Shown here piece after piece: positions 38,757-47,564 of a stretch of 64,000 bases of DNA. The notes beneath the pieces are model-generated. The model made no database searches and had not been told where the DNA came from. It saw only the letters and a program-made list of their open reading frames with translations. The position numbers and the translations under genes were made by a program. Every line of letters begins with the position of its first letter. The first letter of the stretch is position 1. The stretch is from Pseudomonas atagonensis (GTDB taxonomy: Bacteria > Pseudomonadota > Gammaproteobacteria > Pseudomonadales > Pseudomonadaceae). The stretch covers positions 186,001 through 250,000 of the forward strand of contig NZ_VXCA01000012.1 of assembly GCF_011369485.1 (NCBI RefSeq). Direction: 5' to 3'.

Positions 38757-38937
38757 AGCCCTCACCCCAGCCCTCTCCCAGAGGGAGAGGGAGCCGACCG
38801 CGGTGTCTTGCGTTTTACATCGACCTGAAATACCCGATCGATTATGGATTCGGTGCAGCACGTTCAGGTCGGTGAACCTATAAAACATCCCTCAATCAGT
38901 CCCCTCTCCCCCCGGGAGAGGGTTAGGGTGAGGGCTG
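38757..38937. repeat. Inverted pair of CCCTCACCC(T)AACCCTCTCCC repeats
   Basis: Left arm 38757-38791 (AGCCCTCACCCCAGCCCTCT then CCCAGAGGGAGAGGG) and right arm 38901-38937 (CCCCTCTCCCCCCGGGAGAG then GGTTAGGGTGAGGGC) are inverted copies with internal hairpins. The right arm overlaps the 3' end of aprF and supplies its last codons. The ~110 bases between the arms hold no gene. Confidence 0.85.
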
Positions 38938-40281
38938 TTGAGCCACCACAAACGCCTCATCCACCCGCGCCAGATCCTGTTCGTTCAATGTCCCGGCGTA
39001 GTAATGCAATTTGGTCCACGCCATCAGGTAGTCGTAGCGTGCCTGTGCCAGATCGCGGCGGGTGGTAAATAGTTGTTGCTCGGCATTTAACGCATCGAGG
39101 TTGGTGCGCTCGCCGCCGAGAATGCTTTGTCTGGTGGAAACCACCAGCGCTTCGGCCGAGCTCAAGGCCTTCTGATAGGCGCGCAATTTGCTGACCCCGG
39201 ACAGGCAGGCACTGAACTGGCGACGCAGTTCGATCAGGGTTTCGCGGGTCTTGCCGTCAAGTTCGTACTCGGCCTGTTCCATGGTGCGGCTGGCCTGGCG
39301 CGTAGAGGCCGATACGCCGCCACCGGCATACAACGGCACGCTGACTTCAAAGCCAATGGTGTTGGTTTCGTAACGCTGGTTGTAGGTGTTGCCGCTTTCC
39401 GATTCGTTCTGGCGCATCGAGGCGTAAGCGTTGATTTTCGGCAGATGCCCGGCGCGATTGCGCTCCACTTCGTAACGCGCCACCTCCACCGCCTGGCGCT
39501 GCGAGGCCAGGTTGGGGTTATTGCTGATCGCCATTTCATGCCAGGTGTCGTAGTTGGCCGGCATCAGAGCAAACGTCTGGAAGTTCTGATCCAGCGGTGC
39601 CAGATCGCCGATATCGACGGCCGGCGCGCCGACCAGTGCGCCCAACTCACGCAGCGCGGCATCCTGCTCGTTGCGCGCCTCGATTTCTTCGGCGGTCGCC
39701 AGTTCATAGCGTGATTCGGCTTCGAGGATGTCGGTGCGCGTGCCCTCGCCCTGTTTGAACATGTGCTCGTTCTGCTGGAACTGTTGCTCGTAAGCCTTCT
39801 TCTTCGCTTGGGCGATGTCGATCTGATCCTGGGCAAACAAGGCTTTGGTGTAGTTGTCGAGCACCCGCACCAACAGTTCCTGGCTTTTGCCACGAAAGTT
39901 CTCATCGGCAAACAGCGATTGCGCCACGCCTTTGCGGTAGGCGGCGTAGGCCTCGTAGTCGAGCAACGGTTGTTGCACCGTCAGCGCCGAGCCGTAACTG
40001 CTGTAATTGCGGTCATCGGTGCGGTTGCGTGCGCGCTCGTCGAGTGAGGTGGCTTTCGATGAGTTGCGGCCCTTGTTGTAGGTGTAACCGACTCTGGGCA
40101 ACAGCCCGGCGCGGCCAATCGCTCGGTTTTCCAGGCCGGCATCACGTTCCTTGATCGCGCCGAGGAACACCGGATCGTTGCGCAACGCTTGTTCGTAAAT
40201 CTCGAACGGCCCCATCGCCGCCACTGCTGAGTGACTCGCGAGCAGGATCAATCCCGCTCCGAGCATGGAAAGCTTATTCAT
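38923..40281 (-). CDS. aprF: TolC-family outer-membrane channel of the type I exporter
   Basis: 452 residues from the ATG at 40281 (AAGG upstream; an ATG at 40293 touches that AAGG and is disfavoured). Signal peptide MLGAGLILLASHSAVA. The rest is the alternating long-helix pattern of TolC proteins (QEQQFQQNEHMFKQGEGTR-type coils, LEAESRYELATAEEIEARNEQ, LNAEQQLFTTRRDLAQARYDYLMAWTKLHYYAG). It forms the outer-membrane tunnel with AprD (ABC) and AprE (adaptor) for the protease and lipases. Its C-terminus PSP-stop is encoded by an extragenic repeat arm. Confidence 0.93.
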   Translation of the reverse strand: MNKLSMLGAGLILLASHSAVAAMGPFEIYEQALRNDPVFLGAIKERDAGLENRAIGRAGLLPRVGYTYNKGRNSSKATSLDERARNRTDDRNYSSYGSALTVQQPLLDYEAYAAYRKGVAQSLFADENFRGKSQELLVRVLDNYTKALFAQDQIDIAQAKKKAYEQQFQQNEHMFKQGEGTRTDILEAESRYELATAEEIEARNEQDAALRELGALVGAPAVDIGDLAPLDQNFQTFALMPANYDTWHEMAISNNPNLASQRQAVEVARYEVERNRAGHLPKINAYASMRQNESESGNTYNQRYETNTIGFEVSVPLYAGGGVSASTRQASRTMEQAEYELDGKTRETLIELRRQFSACLSGVSKLRAYQKALSSAEALVVSTRQSILGGERTNLDALNAEQQLFTTRRDLAQARYDYLMAWTKLHYYAGTLNEQDLARVDEAFVVAQQPSP

Positions 40282-40295
40282 ACAGCCGAACATCC

Positions 40296-41645
40296 TTATT
40301 CTTCGGTCAGCGCAGAGCCGGCGCGGTCGAGCAGCGGTTTGAACAGATAGTTGAGGAGTGAACGTTCGCCGGTGCGCACGAACATTTCTGCCGGCATGCC
40401 GGGCTTGATCACCAGACCGTTGAGTTTCTCCATGGCCTGATCGCTGACGCTGCTGCGCAACACGTAGTACGGCACGCCGGTTTTTTCATCGACCATCTGG
40501 TCGGCGGAAATCAGGCTGACTTCACCGGGCACACGCGGGGTCTTGCTCTGGTTGAACGCGGTAAACAGGATGTCCACCGGCAGGTGCGGGCCGACCTTGT
40601 CGATCAGGTTGATCGGCAGGTGCCCTTCGACTTCCAGCGTGGTGCCTTGCGGAACGATCTCCAGCAGCGTTTCGCCCTGGCGCACCACGGCGCCTTCGGT
40701 GTGCACGCCGAGGTTGACCGCCACGCCATCGGCGGTGGCCATAATCTCGCTGTGTTGCAGGTCGAAACCGGCGGAGGTCAGTTGCTCGGACAGGGTGACG
40801 CTTTTCAGCTGCGCGTCGGCCAGTTGCGTGCGGACTTCCTTCTGATATTCCTCGCCGTGCTGTTGCAGCTTCAGGCGCGACTCAAGAATGCCCTGCTCCA
40901 CTCGACCGCTTTCACCGGTGTTTTCCGCCAGCTGCTGCTGCACTTGCGAGAGTTGCCGCTGATACTCCATCAAGCGGTTGCGCGGGATGTAGCCGTTGTC
41001 GGCCAACGGTTGCAGGTTGCTCAACTGTTGCTGCAGCGAGTCCGCCTGGGCATTGAGGTCGGTCCGCGCACGGCGCATGCCGGCCAGTTGCGCGGTGGCG
41101 CCTTCGATGCTAGCGCGCAACCCGGCCTGCTCGCGGTAATACGCTTCGCGGCGGCTGCTGAACAACTGCCGCTGACCTTCCAGCACCAGCGCCAGACGCG
41201 GATCCGGGTCATTGCTCAACTCGGCGGGAAAGGTCACTTGCTTGAGATTGTCACGCTCGGCCTGCCAGCGCGCCAGGCTCGCCCACGCCATGCGGTACTG
41301 CGCTTGCAGCGACTGCACATCGGCGGCAACTTGCGTTTGATCGAGTCGGAACAGTGGCTGCCCCTGCTTCACGATCTCGCCTTCGCGCACCAGAATCCGG
41401 CTGACCACGCCGCTGCTCATTGACTGCACAGCCTTGCGTTTGCCCGAGACCACCACGGTACCCTGCACCGGAATGCCCTGATCGAGTGGCGCCAACGCCG
41501 CCCAGGTGAAGAAACTGCCGGCGCCGACAATCGCCAGAATCCAGCCCATGCGGGCGAAGAATTTCGCGTCGCGCTCCGGGCGTTCAGTGACGTAGGCGTG
41601 TTCCATGCTGGCTTCGTTTTCAGTGTTCATGCTTGCGCTGCTCAT
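40296..41645 (-). CDS. aprE: HlyD-family membrane-fusion adaptor of the type I exporter
   Basis: 449 residues. One N-terminal membrane helix (GWILAIVGAGSFFTWAALAPL), then lipoyl-like halves (GTVVVSGKRKAVQSMSSGVV with LVREGEIVKQGQPLFRLD; ADGVAVNLGVHTEGAVVRQGETLLEIVPQG) flanking a long coiled coil (about residues 120-280), and the HlyD C-terminal signature near the end (LPVDILFTAFNQSKTPRVPG, INGLVIKPGMPAEMF-like). The start follows AAGGA and the gene overlaps the aprD stop by four bases. It bridges AprD and AprF across the periplasm. Confidence 0.94.
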   Translation of the reverse strand: MSSASMNTENEASMEHAYVTERPERDAKFFARMGWILAIVGAGSFFTWAALAPLDQGIPVQGTVVVSGKRKAVQSMSSGVVSRILVREGEIVKQGQPLFRLDQTQVAADVQSLQAQYRMAWASLARWQAERDNLKQVTFPAELSNDPDPRLALVLEGQRQLFSSRREAYYREQAGLRASIEGATAQLAGMRRARTDLNAQADSLQQQLSNLQPLADNGYIPRNRLMEYQRQLSQVQQQLAENTGESGRVEQGILESRLKLQQHGEEYQKEVRTQLADAQLKSVTLSEQLTSAGFDLQHSEIMATADGVAVNLGVHTEGAVVRQGETLLEIVPQGTTLEVEGHLPINLIDKVGPHLPVDILFTAFNQSKTPRVPGEVSLISADQMVDEKTGVPYYVLRSSVSDQAMEKLNGLVIKPGMPAEMFVRTGERSLLNYLFKPLLDRAGSALTEE

Positions 41646-43420
41646 ACACCCGAATTCCTTGTCGAGGGCTGGTACTGCCGGCTCATGCTGAGCCCGCCCG
41701 GTGCTTGTGCAGGTTTCTCGCGTTGCTGCTCATTGGCGGCGCCGGACAGCGCCTTGAGTACGTCCTGACTGGCGCCGAAGGCTTGCAGACGACCGTCGTT
41801 GAGCACCAGCAATTTATCGGCCTGGGCCAGTACCGAAGAACGGTGCGTCACCAGTACCACGGTGGTGCCTTGCGCCTTGAGTTGCGCGATAGCGCTGGCC
41901 AGTGCCGCTTCGCCGACGGTGTCGAGGTTGGAGTTCGGCTCATCCAGCACCACCAGACTCGGCGTGCCGTACATGGCGCGCGCCAGTGCCACGCGTTGCT
42001 TCTGACCGCCGGACAAACCGCTGCCGTCCTCGCCCAGTTGCGTGTCGTAACCTTGCGGCAGGCGCAGGATCATTTCGTGCACGCCGGCCTGTTGCGCGGC
42101 GGCCACGACTTTCTGCGGATCGGCCTCGCTGAAGCGGGCGATGTTCTCGGCGATGCTGCCGCTGAACAGCTCGATGTCTTGCGGCAGATAGCCGATGTAC
42201 GGGCCGAGCTGATCGCGATTCCAGCGGTGAATGTCGGCGCCATCCAGACGCACGGTTCCACCAAGAGTCGGCCACACGCCAACCAGCACCCGAGCCAGGG
42301 TCGACTTGCCGGAACCGGAAGCCCCGAGCACGCCCAGCACTTCACCGGCACCCAGGCTGAAATTGACCATGTGCAAGGTCGCCGCGCGTTGCCCCGGAGG
42401 GCCGGCGCTGACCTGTTCAAAAGTTATCTGGCCTTTCGGCGCCGGCAGCGCCATGGCGTCATCGCTCGGCGGGAAGGCTTGCAGCAGCGCGTCGAGACGA
42501 CGGTAAGCGAGTTTCGCCCCGCTCCACTGTTTCCACACGGCAATCAATTGGTCGATCGGGCTCAACACGCGGCCCATCAGGATTGAACCGGCGATCATCA
42601 TCCCTGCCGTCATGTCGCCCTTGATCACCAGTAGCGCACCGAGGCCCAGCACCAGCGATTGCAGGCACAGGCGCAGGGTTTTACTCAGGGAACTGATGAC
42701 CGCGCCGGTGTCGCTGGCCTGATTCTGCAGACCGAGAAAACGCGAATGCACCTGGAACCAGCGCTTGCGCAGCGAGCCGAGCATGCCCATCGCCTGAATG
42801 GTTTCGGCGTTGTGCAGATGACTGGTGGCCAACTGACTGGATTTTTGCGAAAAACCGGCGGCTTCACCCAACGGCTTTTTGGTCATGTATTCGTTGAGGC
42901 AGGCCAGCGCAATCAACAACAACGCACCTGCGGTAGCGAGCACGCCGAGCCAGACGTTGAACAGGTAGATCACGAACAGATACACCGGGAACCACGGCGC
43001 ATCGAAAAACGCGAACAGCGCAGGCCCGGTGACGAATTGGCGAATGTGGGTCAGGTCGCCGAGGGATTGCCCGGCGTTGCCTTCGCCCTTGAACAGGTTG
43101 CGCTCGAACGCCGCCTGATACACCCGCAGGTTGAAACGCCGCTCCAGTTGGCTGCCGATGCGGATGACGATGAAGCTGCGTACCACTTCCAGCAAGCCGA
43201 TGAAGGCAAAGAAGCCAACGACCATCAGCGACAGCATCGCCAATGTGGTTTCGTTCTGCGATGACAGTACCCGGTCGTAGACTTGCAACATATAAATCGA
43301 CGGCACCAGCATCAGCACGTTTATCAGTGCGGTAAAACATCCGACGCTGATCAGAATGCTTTTATAGTCACCCAAAGCCTTGAATAAGGGCGCCGTGGCT
43401 GGAGCCTTCGCCATCTTCAT
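41642..43420 (-). CDS. aprD: Type I secretion ABC transporter (permease/ATPase)
   Basis: 592 residues, inner membrane. The N-terminal half has six helices (ILISVGCFTALINVLMLVPSIY, LMVVGFFAFIGLLEVV, FFDAPWFPVYLFVIYLFNVW and others). The C-terminal ATPase has Walker A GASGSGKST, signature LSGGQKQRVALARA and Walker B VVLDEPNSNLD with VLVTHRSSV. It recognises C-terminal secretion signals of RTX proteins and energises export through AprE and AprF. The ATG at 43420 follows AGGAAG. A 174-base gap separates it from inh and contains no other gene. Confidence 0.95.
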   Translation of the reverse strand: MKMAKAPATAPLFKALGDYKSILISVGCFTALINVLMLVPSIYMLQVYDRVLSSQNETTLAMLSLMVVGFFAFIGLLEVVRSFIVIRIGSQLERRFNLRVYQAAFERNLFKGEGNAGQSLGDLTHIRQFVTGPALFAFFDAPWFPVYLFVIYLFNVWLGVLATAGALLLIALACLNEYMTKKPLGEAAGFSQKSSQLATSHLHNAETIQAMGMLGSLRKRWFQVHSRFLGLQNQASDTGAVISSLSKTLRLCLQSLVLGLGALLVIKGDMTAGMMIAGSILMGRVLSPIDQLIAVWKQWSGAKLAYRRLDALLQAFPPSDDAMALPAPKGQITFEQVSAGPPGQRAATLHMVNFSLGAGEVLGVLGASGSGKSTLARVLVGVWPTLGGTVRLDGADIHRWNRDQLGPYIGYLPQDIELFSGSIAENIARFSEADPQKVVAAAQQAGVHEMILRLPQGYDTQLGEDGSGLSGGQKQRVALARAMYGTPSLVVLDEPNSNLDTVGEAALASAIAQLKAQGTTVVLVTHRSSVLAQADKLLVLNDGRLQAFGASQDVLKALSGAANEQQREKPAQAPGGLSMSRQYQPSTRNSGV

Positions 43421-43594
43421 TGATTCTTCCTGAAATGATTGAACCCGTCCTGATAGGGACGAGCGCTCAATTGTTATTTCGCTTACCTGCGAGAGATGAC
43501 TTGCAAGTACCCGCTTACACTTTCACAACAACTTCTTCGAAGACTTATAACTGTCGGGCACTTGTTTATATCGCTTCGTTGATTACCAGCAGCG

Positions 43595-44017
43595 TTATTG
43601 CTCGATACGCTTGAGTGTCACGATCAGACCTGACGTCAAAGTGCTTGAATAAAGTCCGTCGTTTTGTCGGCCGAAGAACTTGACTCTTGAGCCTTCCTTG
43701 CCGGTGATGGACAGACCGTCCGGATCCGGGAACCAGCCGATGGCGTTTTCTTGCAGCCAGGCGCTCAGGCAATCGGCGCCCTGGCCCAACGTCTGGTTTG
43801 GCTCAAGGTCGATTACGCAGGTGTTAGAGGGTTTGTCTTGCAGCGCCTGCGCTTCGGGTGCGTCATGGGCGGCGGTCAGCGTCGCCTGCCAGCGCCCGGC
43901 GAATACCGATGGATCTTCGAGTCTGAGGCTGCTTGCCATGGTTGTTTCTCCAGAAATCATCATCAGCATCGGCGTGAGACAGACGACTGCCATGCGGGAA
44001 AAAGGGTTTCGAATCAT
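43595..44017 (-). CDS. inh: Periplasmic inhibitor of the alkaline metalloprotease (Inh/AprI)
   Basis: 140-residue precursor; a signal peptide (SRMAVVCLTPMLMMISGETTMA) directs it to the periplasm. The mature part matches the small beta-barrel inhibitor family: SSLRLEDPSVFAGRWQATL at the N-terminus that plugs the protease active site, a disulfide pair (NTCVID, ADCLSAWL), and WFPDPDGLSITGKEGSRVKFFG. It protects the cell from serralysin leaking into the periplasm. The start 44017 is chosen over the ATG at 44086 because it begins the signal peptide and has GGAG upstream. It lies between aprA and aprD as in related loci. Confidence 0.92.
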   Translation of the reverse strand: MIRNPFSRMAVVCLTPMLMMISGETTMASSLRLEDPSVFAGRWQATLTAAHDAPEAQALQDKPSNTCVIDLEPNQTLGQGADCLSAWLQENAIGWFPDPDGLSITGKEGSRVKFFGRQNDGLYSSTLTSGLIVTLKRIEQ

Positions 44018-44074
44018 AGGAAATTTCACTCCGGCGTGTAGCCTTGCGCACGTAGCGAGACGAAGCAAGCGAAG

Positions 44075-44098
44075 AAAGCGGCGCATGCGCGCCGCTTT
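44075..44098 (-). terminator. Hairpin between aprA and inh
   Basis: AAAGCGGCGC and GCGCCGCTTT form a 10-base perfect stem around a 4-base loop, followed on the minus strand by TTTCTT. It is placed 11 bases after the aprA stop. It would let aprA be expressed in excess of the inhibitor and export genes by partial termination or 3'-end protection. Confidence 0.7.
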
Positions 44099-44109
44099 CC
44101 TGTTTCACA

Positions 44110-45573
44110 TCACGCCACGATGTCGCTGGTAGCTGCCTGGCCAACGGTGCTGACCTGGAAGTCCGCCACGCCGTGCCCGGAGAAGTCCACCGAGAGCAAG
44201 CTGTTGCCGCCCGACGAAGTCAGAATCGCATCGCCGGCTGCACCAGTGAAGCTGCTGACGAAGTGCAGGCCGGCGCCGTTGGTGATACCGGTCAGATCGA
44301 TTTTGTCCAGACCGCTGACGAAATCGAGGATCTGATCGATCGCACCCGGCTTGGAGTCGGAACTGGCTGCGAACACAAACGTGTCCGAACCGGCGCCGCC
44401 CCACAGTTTGTCGGCACCGCCAGCCCCGTAGAGGATGTCGTTACCGGCACCGCCCTTCAGTTCGTTGGCCACGCTGTTGCCGATCAACAGGTCGTTGCCC
44501 GAACCGCCGATGGCGTTCTCGATGATCGCGCCCTTGGCGATGGACACGTTGCCCACCAGGCCGCCAACGTCGGAGAACGAGGCGTCATTGAGGTTGATCT
44601 TCTGGTTCTGGGTGAAACCGGAGAAGTCCAGGGTGTCCTTGCCGCCCGCATCCCACACCGAGAACACCACTTTGTCACTCGACGACGATGCGCTGAGGAA
44701 ATCGCGGCCAGTGTTGGAGTTGAAGCCATAGGTGGTGTCACCCGTGCGGGTGGTGGTGTTGGCACCGTAGAGCTTCTGGATTGCGGCAATGTCATCCATC
44801 AGCGGGCCGGAGGAATACGCTTCCACGCCGCCCTTGCTGAAATTCTGGTTGGTGTTGCTCTCGCTCCAGTAACTCATGACGCTGTAACCGCGGGTGTCTT
44901 GCCCGTAGGTCGCGTCATTGTAGGTCGGGTTGCCATTGCCGGCGTTGTAGTCTCCAGGGTGAGCAAGGCCCAGGGTATGGCCGATTTCGTGAGTCAGGGT
45001 CTGACGACCGTAGTTGTTCAGATCCGGCGTCTTGTTCTGCGTGTAGCCACTGTTGATCAGGTACCACGAGGTGCCGTCGTAACCGGCGCCAGTGCCTGGC
45101 AGATAGGCAAATGCGGCTGCACCGTCCTGGCCGCCGCTGTAGTTGCCGAACGTCATGTGACCGTCACCGCCGGAGGCTTTTTCGGTAAAGGTCACGTTGG
45201 CCACGTCTGCCCAGGATTGCATGGCGAGCTTGGCCTGGGCTTGTTGTTGCGCACTGAACTGACTGAACCCACTGATTCCGTGCTTGTTCATCGTGCTGGA
45301 CGATGCCGACGTCAGGAACGTGTAAGTGAGTTCGATCTTGCCGCTGCCGTCCTTGTCCTGGTAGGCAGCGCCGTCGCGCAGCAACTGGGTTGCGGCTTGA
45401 TCGACGGAGTAAGAGGGTTTGCCATTAACCGTGAGGTTGCCGCCACGATCATACTGGTGGCTGAAGCTATTGATCTGGTTCCAGGCAGAGCTGGTTGCGG
45501 CCAGAGGTTGCGCTGCCGACAGCAGAAAAGCCTGTTCGGCGGTATCAATAGCATTAGCTTTAACTTTCGACAT
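44110..45573 (-). CDS. aprA: Extracellular alkaline metalloprotease, serralysin family (AprA/AprX)
   Basis: 487 residues. Zinc site [11 protein letters not shown] at 195-205 (HExxHxxGxxH) with the Met-turn SVMSYWSE; M10B family. The C-terminal part holds RTX nonapeptides ([32 protein letters not shown]) that bind calcium outside the cell, and the type I signal ending in DIVA. It has a short N-terminal propeptide and no Sec signal. The start at 45573 follows ACAAGGAAGT, which is both the Shine-Dalgarno and an RsmA-type site; the longer frame from 45717 is not used. First gene of the exoenzyme locus. A major heat-stable milk-spoilage and virulence protease in this species group. Confidence 0.96.
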   Translation of the reverse strand: MSKVKANAIDTAEQAFLLSAAQPLAATSSAWNQINSFSHQYDRGGNLTVNGKPSYSVDQAATQLLRDGAAYQDKDGSGKIELTYTFLTSASSSTMNKHGISGFSQFSAQQQAQAKLAMQSWADVANVTFTEKASGGDGHMTFGNYSGGQDGAAAFAYLPGTGAGYDGTSWYLINSGYTQNKTPDLNNYGRQTLTHEIGHTLGLAHPGDYNAGNGNPTYNDATYGQDTRGYSVMSYWSESNTNQNFSKGGVEAYSSGPLMDDIAAIQKLYGANTTTRTGDTTYGFNSNTGRDFLSASSSSDKVVFSVWDAGGKDTLDFSGFTQNQKINLNDASFSDVGGLVGNVSIAKGAIIENAIGGSGNDLLIGNSVANELKGGAGNDILYGAGGADKLWGGAGSDTFVFAASSDSKPGAIDQILDFVSGLDKIDLTGITNGAGLHFVSSFTGAAGDAILTSSGGNSLLSVDFSGHGVADFQVSTVGQAATSDIVA

Positions 45574-45579
45574 AAACAC

Positions 45580-45589
45580 ACTTCCTTGT
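45580..45589 (-). promoter_or_regulatory. RsmA/CsrA-type binding site over the aprA ribosome site
   Basis: The minus strand reads ACAAGGAAGU, an exact fit to ACANGGANGU, six bases before the aprA ATG, so bound RsmA/RsmE would block ribosome entry. aprA is a known Gac/Rsm target in fluorescent pseudomonads. The wider 45574-46044 gap is AT-rich (45690-45900), presumably the locus promoter, and ends in a REPIN; no other gene is seen there. Confidence 0.7.
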
Positions 45590-45930
45590 TTAGCAATGGA
45601 ACAGTTTTTGTCCGATAGCGACAACCCCTGGCGAGATTGTCCTATCACTCGCCCAATGAAGGCGTAAGAAACCTGACACAATTTGAAATCTGACGTAAAG
45701 CATTTTTTTGAGATCAAATTGAACTGTTTGGTGAAACTGCCGTAAACAAAGCGCGCGGGGTCGAAAGATTGTTTTGCGCAAACAGCATTCGTCTAATTGT
45801 CTGACGATTTTCTATTTAAATATTAAATATCGGTAAGTTGTTTTTTGTTAGATGCGTCGCACTTTTCTGCACTTTATTAGTGCGGTGCCAGTGTATTGAT
45901 ATCAACTTCTCAAACTCACTGAATAACCCA

Positions 45931-46020
45931 TGCGGGAGCGGGCTTGCTCGCGAAAGCGGAGTATCAGTCAACCTCTATGTTGACTGAACAGACGCCTTCG
46001 CGAGCAAGCCCGCTCCCACA
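45931..46020. repeat. REPIN between the PotF-like gene and aprA
   Basis: CGGGAGCGGGCTTGCTCGCGAAAGC is paired with CCTTCGCGAGCAAGCCCGCTCCCAC across ~40 bases. It follows the stop of the binding-protein gene by 25 bases on the minus strand and may form its transcript end. Confidence 0.92.
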
Positions 46021-46044
46021 GGGTTCTATGTCTAATCCTGGGTA

Positions 46045-47130
46045 TTAGCTACCCGTGCGAATCTTGTTCCACACCCGCGTGCGGATGCGGTCGATGTTCA
46101 ACGGCATCGCTTCCAGTGCGAACAGCTTGCCCATCATCTCCGGGCTCGGATAAACCTTGGTGTCGTTCTTGATCGCCGGGTCGATCAGGCTGTCGGCCTG
46201 TTCGTTGCCGTTGGCGTAGTGCACGTAGTTACTGATGCCGGCCATCACGTCCGGGCGCAGCAGGTAGTTCATGAACGCGTACCCGGCCTTCTCGTCCGGA
46301 GCGTCGGCCGGCATGGCGACCATGTCGAACCAGATCGCCGCGCCTTCCTTGGGAATCGCGTAACCGATATCGACGCCGTTCTTCGCTTCTTTGGCGCGGT
46401 TTTCGGCTTGCAGGATGTCGCCGGAAAAGCCGACGGCCACGCAGATGTCACCGTTGGCCAGGTCGCTGGTGTACTTCGAAGAATGGAAGTAGCTGACGTA
46501 CGGCCGTACTTTCATCAGCAGTGCTTCGGCCTTCTTGTAGTCCTCGGGATTTTTACTGTGGTGCGGCAACCCCAGGTAGTTGAGCGCCGCCGGCAACAGT
46601 TCCGGGCCGTTATCGAGGATTGCCACGCCGCACTTCTGCAGCTTTTGCATGTTCTCGGGCTTGAAGATCAAGTCCCAGGAATCCACTGGCGCGTTGTCGC
46701 CCAACACCGCTTTGACCTTGGCGATGTTGTAACCGATGCCGGTGCTGCCCCACAGGTAAGGGAAGCCGTGTTCATTGCCCGGATCGTTGGTCTGCAAAGC
46801 CTTGAGCAAGACTGGATTGAGGTTTTTCCAGTTCGGCAACTGGCTCTTGTCGAGCTTCTTCAGCGCCCCGCCCTGGATTTGCCGGGCCATGAAGTGGTTG
46901 GAGGGAAACACCACGTCGTAGCCGGATTTGCCGGTCATCAACTTGCCATCGAGGGTTTCGTTGCTGTCGTAGACGTCGTAGGTGACGCCGATGCCGGTGT
47001 CTTTTTCAAAGTTTTTGGTGGTGTCCGGCGCAATGTAGTCGGACCAGTTGTAAACCTTGACCGTTTCCGCTGCCTGAGCAAGGGAAACGGCAAGCATCAG
47101 CGGTGCCAGAGCGAGGGTCTTGCGGATCAT
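46045..47130 (-). CDS. PotF/SpuD-like polyamine periplasmic binding protein
   Basis: A 361-residue periplasmic solute-binding protein for an ABC importer. The start at 47130 follows AGGAAT and begins a signal peptide (ALAPLMLAVSLAQA-A). Family blocks: VKVYNWSDYIAPDTTKNFEK, VYDSNETLDGKLMTGKSGYDVVFPS, YLWGSTGIGYN, EDYKKAEALL and VGFSGDILQAENRA. These match PotF/SpuD/SpuE, which bind putrescine or spermidine. No permease or ATPase gene is nearby, so it must use a transporter encoded elsewhere. The amine-oxidase gene upstream supports a role in polyamine or amine use. Confidence 0.87.
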   Translation of the reverse strand: MIRKTLALAPLMLAVSLAQAAETVKVYNWSDYIAPDTTKNFEKDTGIGVTYDVYDSNETLDGKLMTGKSGYDVVFPSNHFMARQIQGGALKKLDKSQLPNWKNLNPVLLKALQTNDPGNEHGFPYLWGSTGIGYNIAKVKAVLGDNAPVDSWDLIFKPENMQKLQKCGVAILDNGPELLPAALNYLGLPHHSKNPEDYKKAEALLMKVRPYVSYFHSSKYTSDLANGDICVAVGFSGDILQAENRAKEAKNGVDIGYAIPKEGAAIWFDMVAMPADAPDEKAGYAFMNYLLRPDVMAGISNYVHYANGNEQADSLIDPAIKNDTKVYPSPEMMGKLFALEAMPLNIDRIRTRVWNKIRTGS

Positions 47131-47189
47131 GGATCGATTCCTGTGTGGGTTTTCTTTTTTGTTGGCAGGCAATCAAAGGGATCAAACAA

Positions 47190-47534
47190 TCAGAAAATCA
47201 GCACGTAACTCTTGCGCACGGTTTCCTGGATATCCCAGACACCGAGCGTGTTGGCCGGCAACATCAGTGCGTCGCCACCTTGTATGTGCAGGGTTTCGCC
47301 ACCGCCGTCCGGGGTGAACGTGCAGCGCCCGGAAATGAAATGGCAAAACTCCTGCGCGGTGATTTGCCGGCGCCAGCGACCGGGGGTGCACTCCCAAACG
47401 CCGGTTTCGACGCCGTCGTCGCGCTCGACGCTGGTGGTCGAGGCGATGGCCACGGGTTCACCGAGCGGCACGGCGACCGGATTGGATTCATCGAGTTGCA
47501 ATGTCGCGGTGTTCTTGAATTGCGTAATGCTCAT
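47190..47534 (-). CDS. Cupin domain protein (DUF861 / ureidoglycine aminohydrolase-like)
   Basis: A 114-residue single-domain cupin. Visible: ETGVWECTPGRWRRQIT, EFCHFISGRCTFTPDGGG and a second cupin motif GGDALMLPANTLGVWDI; these fit Cupin_3 (DUF861). Proteins of this type often accompany amine-oxidase and polyamine genes, where they are thought to bind or modify a small metabolite; the reaction is not established. It lies 30 bases after the oxidase stop and 59 before the binding protein start, consistent with one operon. Confidence 0.82.
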   Translation of the reverse strand: MSITQFKNTATLQLDESNPVAVPLGEPVAIASTTSVERDDGVETGVWECTPGRWRRQITAQEFCHFISGRCTFTPDGGGETLHIQGGDALMLPANTLGVWDIQETVRKSYVLIF

Positions 47535-47564
47535 GGTCGGACCTGTCTTTTCAGTAAACGGCGT

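Noticed and set aside
37429..38883. 484-codon plus-strand frame
   Set aside because: Antisense shadow of the prtA-type gene; composition is shadow-like.
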